A stretch of 64,000 nt of DNA, taken from Acholoe squamosa. Lineage: Eukaryota; Annelida; Polychaeta; Phyllodocida; Polynoidae. This document shows positions 1 through 12,258 of the stretch, piece by piece (position 1 is the first letter of the stretch; every line of letters starts with the position of its first letter). The notes under the pieces were generated by a model, which made no database searches, was not told the origin of the DNA, and saw only the letters and a program-made list of their open reading frames with translations. Position numbers and translations under genes: made by a program. The DNA lies in NCBI GenBank assembly GCA_949317995.1, contig OX439039.1, positions 78,226,002-78,290,001 on the forward strand, read 5' to 3'.

Positions 1-88
1 TATCGCAAGACCCTCCTGAGCCTATCGACTATGTCAGTATTGGTTGTGGGGACCTAGGCCTATATAGAGTGTGCAACAGGGCCTACCT
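1..88 (+). CDS. Candidate partial exon of an unidentified plus-strand gene
   Basis: Frame 3 is open from the window edge and reads like protein (D-P-P-E-P-I-D-Y-V-S-I-G-C-G-D-L-G). It then reaches either a GTAGGG donor after base 88 or a TAG at 90-92. I do not recognise the product. It could be an internal exon with phase 2 at its end, or a terminal exon. Its link to the other plus-strand exons is unproven. Confidence 0.33.
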
Positions 89-384
89 GTAGGGTCATGT
101 GTCCACAGTGTTGACTTTGTTAACCCTTTCACCCCTGAATTGCTGTTACTCTATGGGATTTGCGTGCATATCCTGCTTTACGATCAATACACTACAGGTG
201 TGCAGGGAGAGCACAGGGTGTCCACATCGGGGAAAGGGACCAGAGTAGTACTCCATGGCTCATGCATACTATATGCCCATACATTGGGAAGCTTTGAAGT
301 GAAATGATATTTTCTTCTTGTATTTCATATATGAGCTGGGTTTAACGATATGAGTGCACGATTCATGTATATCTAAGGTGTATT

Positions 385-422
<38 letters not shown>

Positions 423-634
423 TCTCTGGACAGGAAGTGATTTCAATGCTATATGGCTGGATTTCAGTCAAATATTAATTCTTTCTAATGGGATATTTCT
501 TACAGGAAGGCTCTCATATGTGTTAAGGATATTATATTGGCTTTCAATACCTTATGTTAGTGGTTGTAAGCCCTTCAGATCTCCATGAATAAGAATTCAA
601 TTCAAGAGATTATGAAGCTTATGAATTCTTTTAA

Positions 635-1450
635 CTCTTCCTTTACCAGAGTATTTTAGAGCAAATTTTTGGGTTTTAGTTTATAACATAAACTCTCAAA
701 AACCGTTGGAATTATGTGAGTATTCAAATTAGAAAGGAAATGGTGACCGGTTAAGCTAGGCTAATCAGTTAGATAGAACAACACCTGAGTTTCCTCTATC
801 TAGTTTGATTAATGAGATATATTATCATAAATGTGGTGATATGATGAGAAAAGTTGATCTCATGAGTTAACTTCAAACTGCAATATCTCAGCACTCCCTG
901 TATCAATTGCAATGATGTAAAGTGTATATTGTAGTAAATATTTTGTTTAGCTGAAATTTTGGCAGATAATCAATTTTGGAAGACATTCTTTTTCGGTTAC
1001 CATGGCAACCCAAACGATGCAAAATCGGCATTTTTTCATACCTGTTGCCATGGTAACCAACCAAAATGGCCAATAATGCATCAAAATATCCAAATATTTT
1101 CCATGCCATTTTGTTGAGCATGAAAAAATTTACAAAGTCAATTTTCACCAAAAAATTAATACTATTTGACATTTTTCATGATTTTTAGCTTAAATATTGA
1201 TTAAATCTATAGAAAACTTTTAGGGTAGTTTAGGAGTTTGTCTCAAGTTTGTAAAGCTGCCATGCTAAAAGTATAAGAGATAGAGACTAACTGTTTCGAC
1301 TCTCTTGTGAACTCAACTCAAGCTAGGTCTAACAAAAAATTCAAAGAGTTTCAATGGATTTTGTGGAAGTTATAGTGTACTCAATATGGGCCAAAAATCG
1401 GCAAAAATCGGCAAAAACTACGCATTAATGCGTAGTTGGTAAAGGAAGAG
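635..1450. mobile_element. piggyBac-like non-autonomous element, TTAA-flanked
   Basis: The 14-bp inverted termini CTCTTCCTTTACCA are perfect (635-648 and 1437-1450), and both are bordered by TTAA (631-634, 1451-1454), the piggyBac target. A perfect 20-bp palindrome ACTACGCATTAATGCGTAGT lies just inside the right terminus (1417-1436). There is no transposase ORF. Two perfect RFX X-box motifs lie inside. Confidence 0.6.
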
Positions 1451-1693
1451 TTAATGTGTTCAAAACACGTCCCAAGCGTATAAACATTTAGGAACCATAC
1501 AAACCAATGCAATTCTGCTTGATGATGTCCAAGTTTAGTATTAGATTATATATATAGATATCTCTATGCTTTACCATGTCTTATAGGCAGGGCAACATCA
1601 CAGAAGACACTTCTTTTGGTCTAGCCATATATTATTCCCTCATTCTCCATTGAAGTTGTCAATGCCATAGCTCTGTTTTCTTGTGCCCGTTCA

Positions 1694-2053
1694 GGAGCAT
1701 GTTGCTCCTATGGTAAAAAGAGCTGTCAGTAGGTACCATCTTTTCAAAAGAAGTCACGCTCTGCTTCACCATTCAACTTGCACTCACCACATTAGTCTGA
1801 AAAGTCACCTGCCTTGTTTAAAGAAAAGAGAGCTGCACTATCAGGTACCTACTCATGTCACACACTCTATAGTATATTATACTGACTGACTTCTCCCAAC
1901 TAGGTACCTATTCAAATCCCCTTTTGAGCACCGTACTTGAATGTCCACTTGTGAGCAACAAAAGGGACAAGTTATAGCTACATGAAAAGAAAGGACTGGA
2001 AACAAGGGCATTTTTAGCCAGCTCTTCCTTTTACTATAGGAGCAACACCCTCC
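1694..2053. mobile_element. MITE family A, copy 1
   Basis: This is a 360-bp element with inverted ends related to GGAGNGTGTTGCTCCTAT and internal sequence nearly identical to the copies at 53372-54023 and 54082-54444. It has no coding capacity. Confidence 0.65.
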
Positions 2054-2338
2054 AGAGTGGCACACATGTGCCCCAACAATGAATTAGAATGTAATAGTGA
2101 GGCATGTCATTTTTTCAAAAACATTGAATTGAGTCTAATGACTGCTAGTAATTCACATCTACAATCATCTTTCTTCTTTCAAGAATAAGGGGAAGTAAGT
2201 ACATTTGGCATTGCATGCGTTGCAAGTCCGAGCTGAAAATACCAGAACCTATACTGCAGTGTAAGGTCTGTGTGATGACCAAAGCCTGCAATGAGAAAGA
2301 TCCATTTTAGTGGCACATTAGATCAGTAGACCAGCTAG

Positions 2339-2592
2339 GTGTTTCTCAAACAATACGATCTGAGCCTCCCCACTACGTATTGCACATGCCCTACGATCAA
2401 GGCCACTCGTAGGCAGGTGGAGTCAATTACCTTGTATTACCTAAAATTGCCTACACAGGTGCATGCATTTTCCCTCTATATCTGCACCAGTCATAGTGAT
2501 TTACCCAGTACACTCAAGAATTTCCTTCCGATCCAGCACAGGTCGGTACGATCTGGGAGAGGCATACACGTAGTGTTTGGGAAATGACTTCC
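2339..2592. mobile_element. MITE family C, copy 1
   Basis: The ends GTGTTTCTCAAACAATACGA and GTAGTGTTTGGGAAATGACT are inverted and resemble family B ends. The inner sequence has repeated TACGATY-like and TCATAGTGATT motifs shared with 3919-4174 and 4309-4544. Confidence 0.45.
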
Positions 2593-3160
2593 AGACTCCA
2601 AAGGAGGCATTAGAGTTTTGAAATATATTGAATTTGAATACCAATGTCTCCCAGATTGATTATGTCTGACCCTCAAACCGAAATAAAAAGTTGCAAAAAC
2701 TGCCTGAAATCAAAATAAGATATTTCAAAATTGTGATAACTATTGATACCATTCTTGGTGCTGCTCGTGTGGCAAATGGTGGCCAATTGATAGGTCTATC
2801 AGCATGATGGATTTGAAAAAAATGTAGGTATAAGTTGTTCTGCTGAACAAATGATATGTGATACCACCTTACCCACACACGGACGCTGCAGGCAACAAGA
2901 CGTGTGGAATGATACTACCCATTCAGCGATAATGAGGGTTATTATGAACCTAACACTGCACTAGATAGCCATTGTTATACTGTATTTAGTGGGTGACCTC
3001 TCTAGTTGCTGTAGAACAATGAATATAATGATCATATGATCATTACGTAGCATTTGCCACCACAAGGCTGGCAAATGAATGCCCCCTCCCTTTTTCCCAA
3101 TACCTATATGTTTATTTGTGTCGTCTAGGCCTCAGATTTAGCCAAATCTGCTCCTTCGCA

Positions 3161-3406
3161 GGAAGGCATTTCTCAAGATGGTACAACTAGTCCCCTGTCA
3201 AATCGTAGTGGGATATTCCTCATTCTCATGCCATTACAGCCCTGCATCTATATGGTCACTACTGACTGCACTACCAAACCCCATGTAATTACTGTGTGTA
3301 ATTACAGAGCAGTTGTAGTGCATTACCTGCGAACACCTGCTTTGATTTTGAGGGTTTCAAAATCGCAGTGGCTGATTCCAGTCTTACCATCTTGAGAAAT
3401 GCCTTA
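3161..3406. mobile_element. MITE family B, copy 1
   Basis: The inverted ends GGAAGGCATTTCTCAAGATG and its complement near 3388-3405 enclose about 245 bp of non-coding sequence. A related element in the other orientation lies at 20880-21154. Confidence 0.6.
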
Positions 3407-3918
3407 CAGGGGTATGTTTCAGAACAGGCAAAGATTTGCCTCACATTTTGTATCTTAAATGATCAGAAATTGTATGATTGGTTGATAATCATAATGCTGC
3501 GTTTTGGACCACAATGAGTCATTGAACTACAAGAAAAATTACATCAGACTGTTAATAACCATAGTAGAACTATCCCAGGTGTAGAACCCTATGCTAGTGC
3601 TTGGTATAATTCTGCATGTGTTATCATGTAAAACCTACGATTTACCCGGATTCTGTGTTTGTTGTACGATTTTAGTGATAGTACATTAATTTAGTCATCG
3701 TACAATGTTATGAAACATACCCCAGGTCCGATATCAACCACTGCTCCTGACCTAAACTGGGTATTATACATTAAATCAATTTGCAGATGTTAGTGGTTTT
3801 GATAGAGCACAATGCATTATGGCCTTCTGCTAGTCCTCATAATGGTATTTCTACAACGCTACCACATGACACCTAAAGCCAATAAAACTCACTATTTTCT
3901 CCGATTAGAAGTACCAGG

Positions 3919-4544
3919 AAGTCATTTCTCAAATGCTAAGTTTTAGGCGCCCCTAAATCGTAACAGCCTGGGCTGGATCGGTAGGGAATTCTTAATTGTA
4001 CAGGGTCAATCACTACGACTGGTACAGATAGAGAGGGATAAGTCATGCATTTGGATAGCAAATCGTAGGCAATACATGATCACCCAGGGTCAATCACTAC
4101 GAGTGGACTGGTTCGTAAGGGGTGTACAATTCATAGTGGGCGGTCTCTATTTGAAGCAGTTGAGAAATACCTAGCAGAAAAACTCATTGCGTTCTTCAAT
4201 TGTAAATACAAGGGGTAGGTTTGAATCGAGATATTTGTTGAGAATTCATCAAAGTGGGACTAGTTACCACGCTTTCATCCCATCTTGGACTATAAAAGGG
4301 CCCAATCAGGAAGTCATTTCCCAGACACTAAGTTTTGGGCACCCTGAAATCGTACTGACCTGACCAGGATTGAATCACTACAATTACAGCAGATACAGAG
4401 GGAAAAGGCATGCACCTGTATAGGCAATCCTAGGTAATACATGATCACCAAGGGTCAATCACTATACAGACTGGACTGGATCGTAGGGGTGGTTGGAATC
4501 GGAGGGAGAGGGGTAGGATCGTAGTGTTTGAGAAATGGCTAGCT
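3919..4544. mobile_element. Two adjacent MITE family C copies
   Basis: Segments 3919-4174 and 4309-4544 are direct, diverged copies of about 240 bp. Each begins AGTCATTTCTC or AGTCATTTCCC and ends in TTGAGAAAT followed by ACCTAGC or GGCTAGC. Both contain ATACATGATCACC and GGGTCAATCACTA. Confidence 0.5.
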
Positions 4545-5675
4545 GGACTGCTGACTGAGAGATGACTATTGAAGGGTAAAAAATGACAGAACTCCAATAT
4601 TCGTGTGTGTTGGGTGGGTAGGTATTGGCTGGACAGACTTTGCCATGTTTGATTTGGTTTCTAAGGGTGGTGCTGGTTCTCTCAATCAATGCTGGTTAAA
4701 CACTGCAACAGGACGTGGCTGTTTACATCAAGTATGCAAATGCCGATAACCAGCGAAACCAGAGACGCTCCACTGAAAGTGTCGTCTGCTTTGAAACCAT
4801 TTGACTGATCTTGAAGGTATTTCAAACGGCTGTAATGAAAGACTTCCACACACTGGTAGACCTAGATGTGGGACACCCCCCACTTTTGCCCCCTTGCAGC
4901 TTTTGTGTATAGCTCCCTGTGGTCCTAAATACACCTAGAATATAATCATGCACCCCTTGCCCTTCACCTGAAAGAGGAACATGCTCTCTGCCTTACAACG
5001 CCCTGGATTCACAACTGCTACACATTTGTGTCAATGCATTTCATAGAATATCAAGACAGAGTTTGTCCTGCCTGACTGCCTTATTCCGTATTGCTATGAA
5101 ATGCTCAAAGATAACTGTGACAAATTGGATTTGATAGGTTGACAATTCATGTTGATAGGTCGAAAATTCATGTTGATAGCAAGTTGCCTTTTGAGATTGA
5201 GATTAAAAGCCATGTTGACAGCAAGTATTTTCTTTTCAACTTGGCACTTGACAGGTAAAATAATCATGTTGACAGCATATGAGAAAACCTTGCCTTTTGA
5301 GTTTTAAGAAAAACTCTCAGTTTTTCAAAGCTGATATATTCTTTTTTGAAAGTACATGGCCCTTCTCAGCTTGAGTTACTCACCTGCAGGGCATTATTTT
5401 CTAAGTGCTAACTAACACTATTGAGAAATTTCATCCAAAACGGCAGTGACACATTATGCTGAGAAATGAAGGTAAACCTTCACCAACCATAATTTAGCCC
5501 TGAATATGTATTAATGACCACAATCAATAATTATAAACCCCTTAGTGATGACCGGACGCCTGGCCTGGCTCCTGTATACATAAACCTATATGATCGATCA
5601 GGACACACACAAGTTGACTTGACATGCCGTGAATGTACTCTCTCATAATCTGAGTCGGTATATAAGAAGTCTTTT

Positions 5676-6028
5676 CAGTGGCGTAGGAAGCAAATCTTCA
5701 TTGGGGGGCCCAGCATGGGCATCACCACAACCACCTTAAACTGTCGCCTCAAGCGCGATCACACCTTCACATTTGTGGATATACCTATATAGAATTTGTA
5801 TGGAAAAGTAATTTTTAGTTTTAGATCTGATTTGAGGCTCAGGTCCCCATTTCTCCTATTCCATTACTAAAATAGTCTGATTGAGATGCAACGTTTTAGC
5901 TTCTTGTCCTATTTATAATGAATTCTTGAAAAAAAAATTCTTGTTTTTTTGGGGGGACCCAGACATACCCAGCTCACCCCCTCCTTTATGATTGAGAGGG
6001 TCCAGGCCCCCCTTTTCCTGCGCCACTG
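5676..6028. mobile_element. hAT-type MITE with CAGTGGCG ends
   Basis: The 353-bp element has inverted ends CAGTGGCGTAGGAAG and CTGCGCCACTG and a G-rich interior. CAGTGGCG termini are typical of hAT non-autonomous elements. The flanks do not give a convincing 8-bp duplication. Confidence 0.5.
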
Positions 6029-6067
6029 TACTTTTATGTCTTGCTTAACCCCTAAAAGGCAGAACAA

Positions 6068-8905
6068 TCTCGAATATCTCTGCTTCTTTTCATCTTAGAG
6101 ACACAAATAAAAGGTAAAAAAGTATGTTTCTGGGGTCAGGGAATGCAATCACGCTATTTAGAATTATGTATATGACAGCCATTTTGAATTACTTATGGGT
6201 CTGTGCAGTTTACATACAGAAAAGGAGGGCAAGAAAGCATCATAAATCCAGAATTTCAAGTCACTATGGGCCTTGGAATCAATCAGATACATTAATATGG
6301 GTCCTGTAGAGACATTAAGAACCTGTATTGTTGCAGTTATAGCAATATATTCTACTCTAGGGAGGGGTGGTGGCTGTCATAAAGTACCGATAAATCAGCT
6401 ATTTCGAGAGCATTTGCTCCTATACAATCTGAAGTATATACTGCTAATAGAAAATCACCATGGGTTCATGAAGGTCTCCAAAAACTTGAATATGGGACAC
6501 TTTAAAGCCATCTTGTTATGATTATAGGAATATATACCCTGGGCAGCTGGGTATTGGCCTAAGTGCTGATAAATCACCTATTTTCATGTATTTTCTCCAT
6601 TGCCATCTGCTGCTCATACTACTAAGATGGTGTAGATCCTTTGGGTAGAGAGCAATGACAGGGGTTGTAGTTAGAATGGGAATGGGGTGGAGCTCATACT
6701 TGTATGTTCACAATGCACCCAGTGCATCATGCATTTAGGGCATAATGCTGGTGAATATAGTAGCTGTAAGTGGCAAATTAGTATAAGGGAAAGGTGAAAA
6801 ACAGCGGTTGAATTTCTGTTAAAAGAAATAGTATCAATTATTGAAAGGAATCAAATGAAAATGAAATATCCACCACACTGTTATTATCAACATAGGGTTT
6901 GTGATAGCACATCGTTCTGCATTACCACGTCAACATGGTTTCAAAGTTCTTAACCCAACCTGTATGCATACACAAATGTGTACATTTTCACCATCAGAAC
7001 GGACCTAGATCAGTCTTTTTTATCCCCCTCCCAATTTGTGTATCTTTTCATAGTTCATCTCACTTGGTATGAGGTTGCACAATTATTTCAATTTCATTGT
7101 TTATGTGCAATTGGTTTGTTTTTTTTTTAAGTAGAATAAAGAAGTCACACCTGTTTGTTCATGAGTATATCAAGAGGCAATAAAGAAAAGGCAAACCTAT
7201 ATATGTGCCACAATGCATGGATACCAGCTAATACAAATTATTGTCCCATCAGAAAAGGTTTGATGTCTAACATTAACAATAAAGAAGCATGTAGGCCTAG
7301 TTAAGAGATCACAGAGGGGCAATTCAGGTTGGTGGTTACAGAGCATTCCTGGGAAGAGGAAAGGGATCTCCAAGGTGCACATCTGAGCTAGGGTGTATCT
7401 AAACACAAGCTGATGCAGGAAACTGATGGTTCAGCAGTAGGTTACACATCCAAGATATTTATGGACCTAAGTTAAGATTTAGCACCACAGTGTGAGAAAA
7501 GTGGTGGTCTAGCAGTAGGTGAGCTACCCTAGGTATTTTAGTCAGGTCACAGGTCAAACTTTACTTCAAGGTAAGCTGCTATACCGTGAATGATCTAATT
7601 AATAGGAAGCCTACAACTTTTGGTTCTGTCGGGTGAAGCCTGTAAAAATATTGTAACAAAGCAAAGACAATCCTTATTGGGAGGGGGGAGGGGCTTTAGC
7701 TTTATTTAGACTTTACTTAGCGGATGAGAGAGCAGAAGTTGATTCCTCATGTTTTGTGATGCTGGAGCTTGGCCATTAGCTTCAGCCTAATAGGCCTGAG
7801 TCCAATGTGCCAAACTGCCAAAACAGACATAGATATAGAGTCATTATCTACCTGCTGGGCACAACTTGGTTTTGCCTTAGTGCCTTGGCTCTTTTTAAGC
7901 CACTTCCTCTATATACAGGGAAAATTCTAAGCAAATTCCTGTATAATGGGTATCATGGTAACCCTCCACTGTAAATCAAGGAGGGTGGGGGGGGGGTGAC
8001 AGCAAACCACTGTCTCCACACAGGCCAAGGTGCCAATGCATATCTATACTCAAGACCTAAGGATCTGGCAAGCCCTCCCACTAGGCAGCCATAATCCCCT
8101 AATATGGGTGCTAACTTGTTAACATCAGATACATCAACTCACACCATTAAATATCTCATTGAAATAGTCACTTAGGAGCAGCTCACACACTCCTTCAATT
8201 AACACAGTTTAAGATCACAGGTTTGCAGACCCCATTTATGGCGGAAAGGGGACACTGGTGGTGATAAAACTGACCACAGGGCATTTGTGTATCATCATGG
8301 TATGAAAACCAGATTGTAATGGCAGGAATATATGAAAAATAGGTGATTTATGGTACTTAAGACAAGCCAGCCCCCCCCTTACCAGGGTATATTATACCCC
8401 TATAGTCATGACAAGGTGGATTTAAAGTGTTTCTTCATGTCCCAAATAAATTAAGTTTTTTTCATGACCTTAATGAACCCATAGTGACTTTCTATTAGCA
8501 GTATATGCGCCAGATTGTATAGGAGCAAATGCTTGCGAAATAGCTGATTTATCGGTACTTTAGCACAGCCAACCCCCCTCCCTAGAGTAGAATATATTGC
8601 TATAACTGCAACAATATGGTTTCTAAATGTCTCTACAGGACCCATATTAACGTGTCTGATTGATTCCTAGGCCCATAGTGACTTCCTAATAGGAACTTAG
8701 AATTCTTGATTTATAATGCTTTCTTGCCCTCCTTTTCTGTATGTAAAATGGACAGACTCATTGACAATTCAAAATGCTGCCATATACATAATTCTAAATA
8801 GTGTGATTGCATTCCCTGACCCCAGAAACATTCTTTTTGACCTTTTATTTGTGTCTCTAAGATGATTAGAAGCAAAGATATTCAATATTCAAGATTTTTT
8901 GTAGA
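6068..8905. repeat. Large inverted repeat (about 550-600 bp arms) with 1.7 kb spacer
   Basis: The segment from about 6068 to 6620 reappears inverted at about 8300-8905. Both arms encode the same short open stretch (G-P-V-E-T...I-V-A-V-I-A-I-Y-S-T-L-G-R-G), with substitutions and small gaps. The spacer has no ORF above 69 residues and nothing recognisable. It is a foldback-type element or an old inverted duplication. Confidence 0.7.
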
Positions 8906-9328
8906 ATTTTGGCGGCCATCTTGAATATCTTAATTTCCCCAAACCCACCATGAATACATCATACCTCATATGGTCGCAGAGACCCCATAGATGAATAATC
9001 AGCAGAGAAAAAACTAAATCAAAGAATTTTGGGTTAGGCTGGAAGTCCATGTTCCACTACTGGACTACTTTTATAAATTCTAAAGAAGACATCTAGTCGA
9101 TACACATCCTCCTATAGCACATGCTGCAGTTTTGACACCCCGTGGTTATGGCCAGGGTTATGGCAAGGTCGGTGCCAATTTATCAGCTCAAATTGACAGA
9201 AATAAAGGGATTAGAGCATGACGTCTCAATTGTTCTGTGTAGAGTGTACATCAAAATCTTCTCTTGACAAGCATTAGGACATTGATTATTAAAGAGGAGT
9301 GAAGGGACAGGTAAATATATTTATGTCT

Positions 9329-9331
<3 letters not shown>

Positions 9332-9384
<53 letters not shown>

Positions 9385-9453
9385 AGAGAGAGAGGGACAG
9401 AGAGAGAGAGACAGAGACAGAGAGAGACAGAGACAGAGACAGAGAGACAGAGA
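9332..9453. repeat. GA microsatellite and GACAGA repeat
   Basis: A pure (GA)n tract is followed by GAGACAGA variants. It gives spurious Arg/Glu and Leu/Ser ORFs on both strands. The sequence AAGGGATTTAGGTTAATGA follows, as it also does after the GA tract at 57111-57152. Confidence 0.85.
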
Positions 9454-9616
9454 AAAGGGATTTAGGTTAATGATTTGTTCATTCATGTCAATCAATCAAT
9501 TTGTTTAATTTTATGTGTAGTCCCATTCAAATACCGCTTTGAATGATGTAAGTAGGGTGGTTTGAGGGGGGCACCACCATCATTTACAGGGTATTGTTTG
9601 CCCCCTAATTCCAACT

Positions 9617-9698
9617 ACCAGGATGGCTGAGTGGTTAAGGTGTTGGCCTTAAAATCCAATGGACAATGTCCACGTGGGTTGGAACCCCACTGCTGGCA
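9617..9698 (+). pseudogene. tRNA-Leu(UAA)-like pseudogene or SINE head
   Basis: The layout is tRNA-Leu like, with a TAA anticodon. The acceptor stem pairs poorly (ACCAGGA against TGCTGGC) and the T-loop reads TTGGAAC instead of TTCGAAC. The flanks match those of the better copy at 59324. Confidence 0.5.
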
Positions 9699-9734
9699 AA
9701 TATGTGTTATTGCATAGATAATGCAGAACAGGAA

Positions 9735-9962
9735 CTGCCAGGAGAAAGTGAGCAAGAGCGAGACAGAGAGAGGGCGAGCCAGAGAGAGGGTGAGGGGACA
9801 GAGATAGGGCGAGGGAGACAGAGAGAGGACGGGCGAGACAGAGAGAGGGTGAGGGAGACAGAGAGAGGGCGAGGGAGACAGAGAGAGGGCGAGGGAGACA
9901 GAGAGAGGGCGAGGGAGACAGACACAGGGCCAGGGAGACAGAGGTGTAGAGGCAGGGAGAAA
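9735..9962. repeat. 20-bp GA-rich tandem repeat
   Basis: The unit GAGGGAGACAGAGAGAGGGC is repeated about ten times, with variants. Similar arrays lie at 10548-10795 and 13383-13480. The long ORFs here are artefacts of the repeat. Confidence 0.85.
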
Positions 9963-11849
9963 GGGTGCTCCGTGCTAAAAGTCAACATCAAAATTCAAAT
10001 CACTAGCTTTACAGTGATACATAGCATGAGAAGATACTCCTGTTAGTTTTGGAGGAATGGCTTGCTAGATATGGTTAGGTGTGACCATTTCAAATATGTT
10101 AATAAGCTCTATGTCTAATTGGTCATGAGATATATAGCTAATTAGCATAATTTATGCTAATTAGCTAAATTCGTATAAATTTTTATTCTTTTGCCCATAA
10201 CTTTTGATCTAGAAATGGTATTTTCATTCTGTTTTCACCATAGTAAACCTTGTGGGATGTTCCTTCAAATGGGATCATTGATTTTCCTATTTAGAATGAA
10301 AATCATGTTTCCATGGCAACAGAAATCAACAAAAATGCCTATTTTGGCCCAAAAACATTCTTTTTACATGCCAAATTTGGAACCTTTTCACCCAAAATAG
10401 AACGTTTTATCAAAAACCATTGAATTCTCCATAAAAAAGTAGCCTATAACAGTTTTAGTCATATTTTTCCTATTCTAGTCCATAGTGGTGCCCCCTGGTG
10501 GCTAAATCTGGTACTAAATCCCGCAGTAACTGTCCTTTCTGCTTGCTGGCTCACAGAGAGAGGGCGAGGGAGACAGAGAGAGCAAAGATAGACGGATGGA
10601 CAGACAAAGACACAGAGATAGAGAGAGGGCGAACGAGACAGAGAGAGGGCAAGCGAGACAGAGAGCCAGACAGAGAGAGCCAGACAGAGAGCGCCAGACA
10701 GAGAGAGCCAGACAGAGAGTCAGAGAGAGGCAAAGATAGACAGACGGACAGACAAAGAGACAGAGACAGGGAGACAGGAAAATGAGAGGAAGCAGACATA
10801 ATGAGTGGTAGAGACACAAAGAAAGAGCAAGTGAAAATGGAAATAGATGACGTGGAGGACATGTGTGACTAGACCCTGCACCTAGAATATCAAATCATTT
10901 CCTGCAAATTATGGCTATAACAAACGGGATCGCAGGACAATACTTCACCCAAGGTTGTTACACAATAAACATTGTATTACATAATATTATGTAATGTCCA
11001 TAGCTGAGCATTATACTCTATATGCCAATGGATGAAGGCCACCTCAATTGTCATCAGCGTTTAGGGTTCTGTAGAGGTGTGAGCTAATCGCTTACTCTCA
11101 ACCATGCCACAAATGTGTTGCTCTCTTTGGAAATGAAATAATAATTAGACATCGGGTTTGTCTCCTTTGATTAAAAATAACATCTTGCTGCTTAATAATT
11201 ATTAGCTATTGACAGCTCATATGAATACTCTGGTGACTTTTTATCATAGGGGGGGGGGATGACAAAGGGGGTTAGAGTGTTCAAAATCGAAAACTAATGT
11301 GATAATTCATGTTTTCCATGATGAGTACCATATTCTGGAATGGGGACCCCTCCATAACATTGATTTGACAAAATAACCCGCCCACTAATATAAGCCAAAC
11401 TTTGCTATAATGGACCTTGGGGTTAGGCTGTGTGTCTGTTCGTCCCCAGGCCCCCATACTTCTATCACAAACCAGCAAGTGGACACCACTATAGAAATGC
11501 AACTGTCAGAGCTCCACACGATTCTCCCTCTTTTGGGTTTTGCCTGAACTGAAGTTCCTCACCTGACCACCTAGTCAACATTGGGGAAGCTGCGGTGAAT
11601 GCAAGGGCCACTATAGGCTATATTAATGCAGATAGATAACAGATAACCAGATGTACAGATGGATTATGTCAGGATATTTCAAACAACATAAGGAGGGAAA
11701 CAATGAAGCTAATTATGTCATAGTGTTAGAAGGGAAATCTCGGATATCTGCCCATATATGAATTAACAAAGGATAAGGAACCCCTCTGCCAACCCTCACA
11801 GATGTCCCTTTTCCCCTGTGACTGAAAAGAGGAAAATCTATAGACTTAC

Positions 11850-11949
11850 TTGGAACCACTCATTCTGGCGGCCTCTGCCCCTCAGTAAGTCCATACGCCG
11901 GAGCGCCTCCCAGATGTAGCGGCCGTCACTGCTCCCTGGCACCACAGGA
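11850..11949 (-). CDS. Candidate isolated exon, product unknown
   Basis: This GC-rich 100-nt segment stands out from AT-rich surroundings. On the minus strand it is flanked by a TTGTCAG acceptor and an AA|GTAAGT donor, and encodes a charged stretch (W-E-A-L-R-R-M-D-L-L-R-G-R-G). The same frame stays open further upstream, to about 12035. On the plus strand a CTCA|GTAAGT donor lies within the same segment, so the strand is not settled. No family was recognised. Confidence 0.28.
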
Positions 11950-12108
11950 CTGACAACAGGCACCCAGCAGCATGCAGAGCAGCTCACAGAGCAGCTCAGG
12001 GCGTCCACACAGGGGTGTAGTTCACAAGGTCCCACAACGGCACAACCTCAAATCGTTGTGGGAGTCAGGTTTGGTAGAGCAGTCGTACTGGGACAGGCAT
12101 TATAGTAA

Positions 12109-12258
12109 GGGAACGTTTGACAATTATGTCACCGGTATTTAGGCATTTTTCAGGGCCCACCCACTTCTCACTCTTTTTGTATGGAACATATAGAGGAACC
12201 CAAAGACCCCCGCCCCCTCCCCACCCCCTAAGCAGTGACGTAATTGTTGAACGTTCCC
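12109..12258. mobile_element. Harbinger-like MITE, TAA duplication
   Basis: The inverted ends GGGAACGTTTGACAATTATG and complement (three mismatches over 24 bp) are flanked by TAA on both sides (12106-12108, 12259-12261). A one-ended relative is at about 21778-21808. Confidence 0.6.

Noticed and set aside
6273-6521. ORF of 82 residues with a counterpart at 8451-8645 on the other strand
   Set aside because: Both are the same stretch of an inverted-repeat arm. Start codons and ends differ, and no domain or splice context supports a gene.
9299-10862. Several ORFs of 69-126 residues on both strands rich in Arg/Glu or Leu/Ser
   Set aside because: They are translations of GA-rich tandem repeats, open in several frames because the repeats lack stops. 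No domain is seen.
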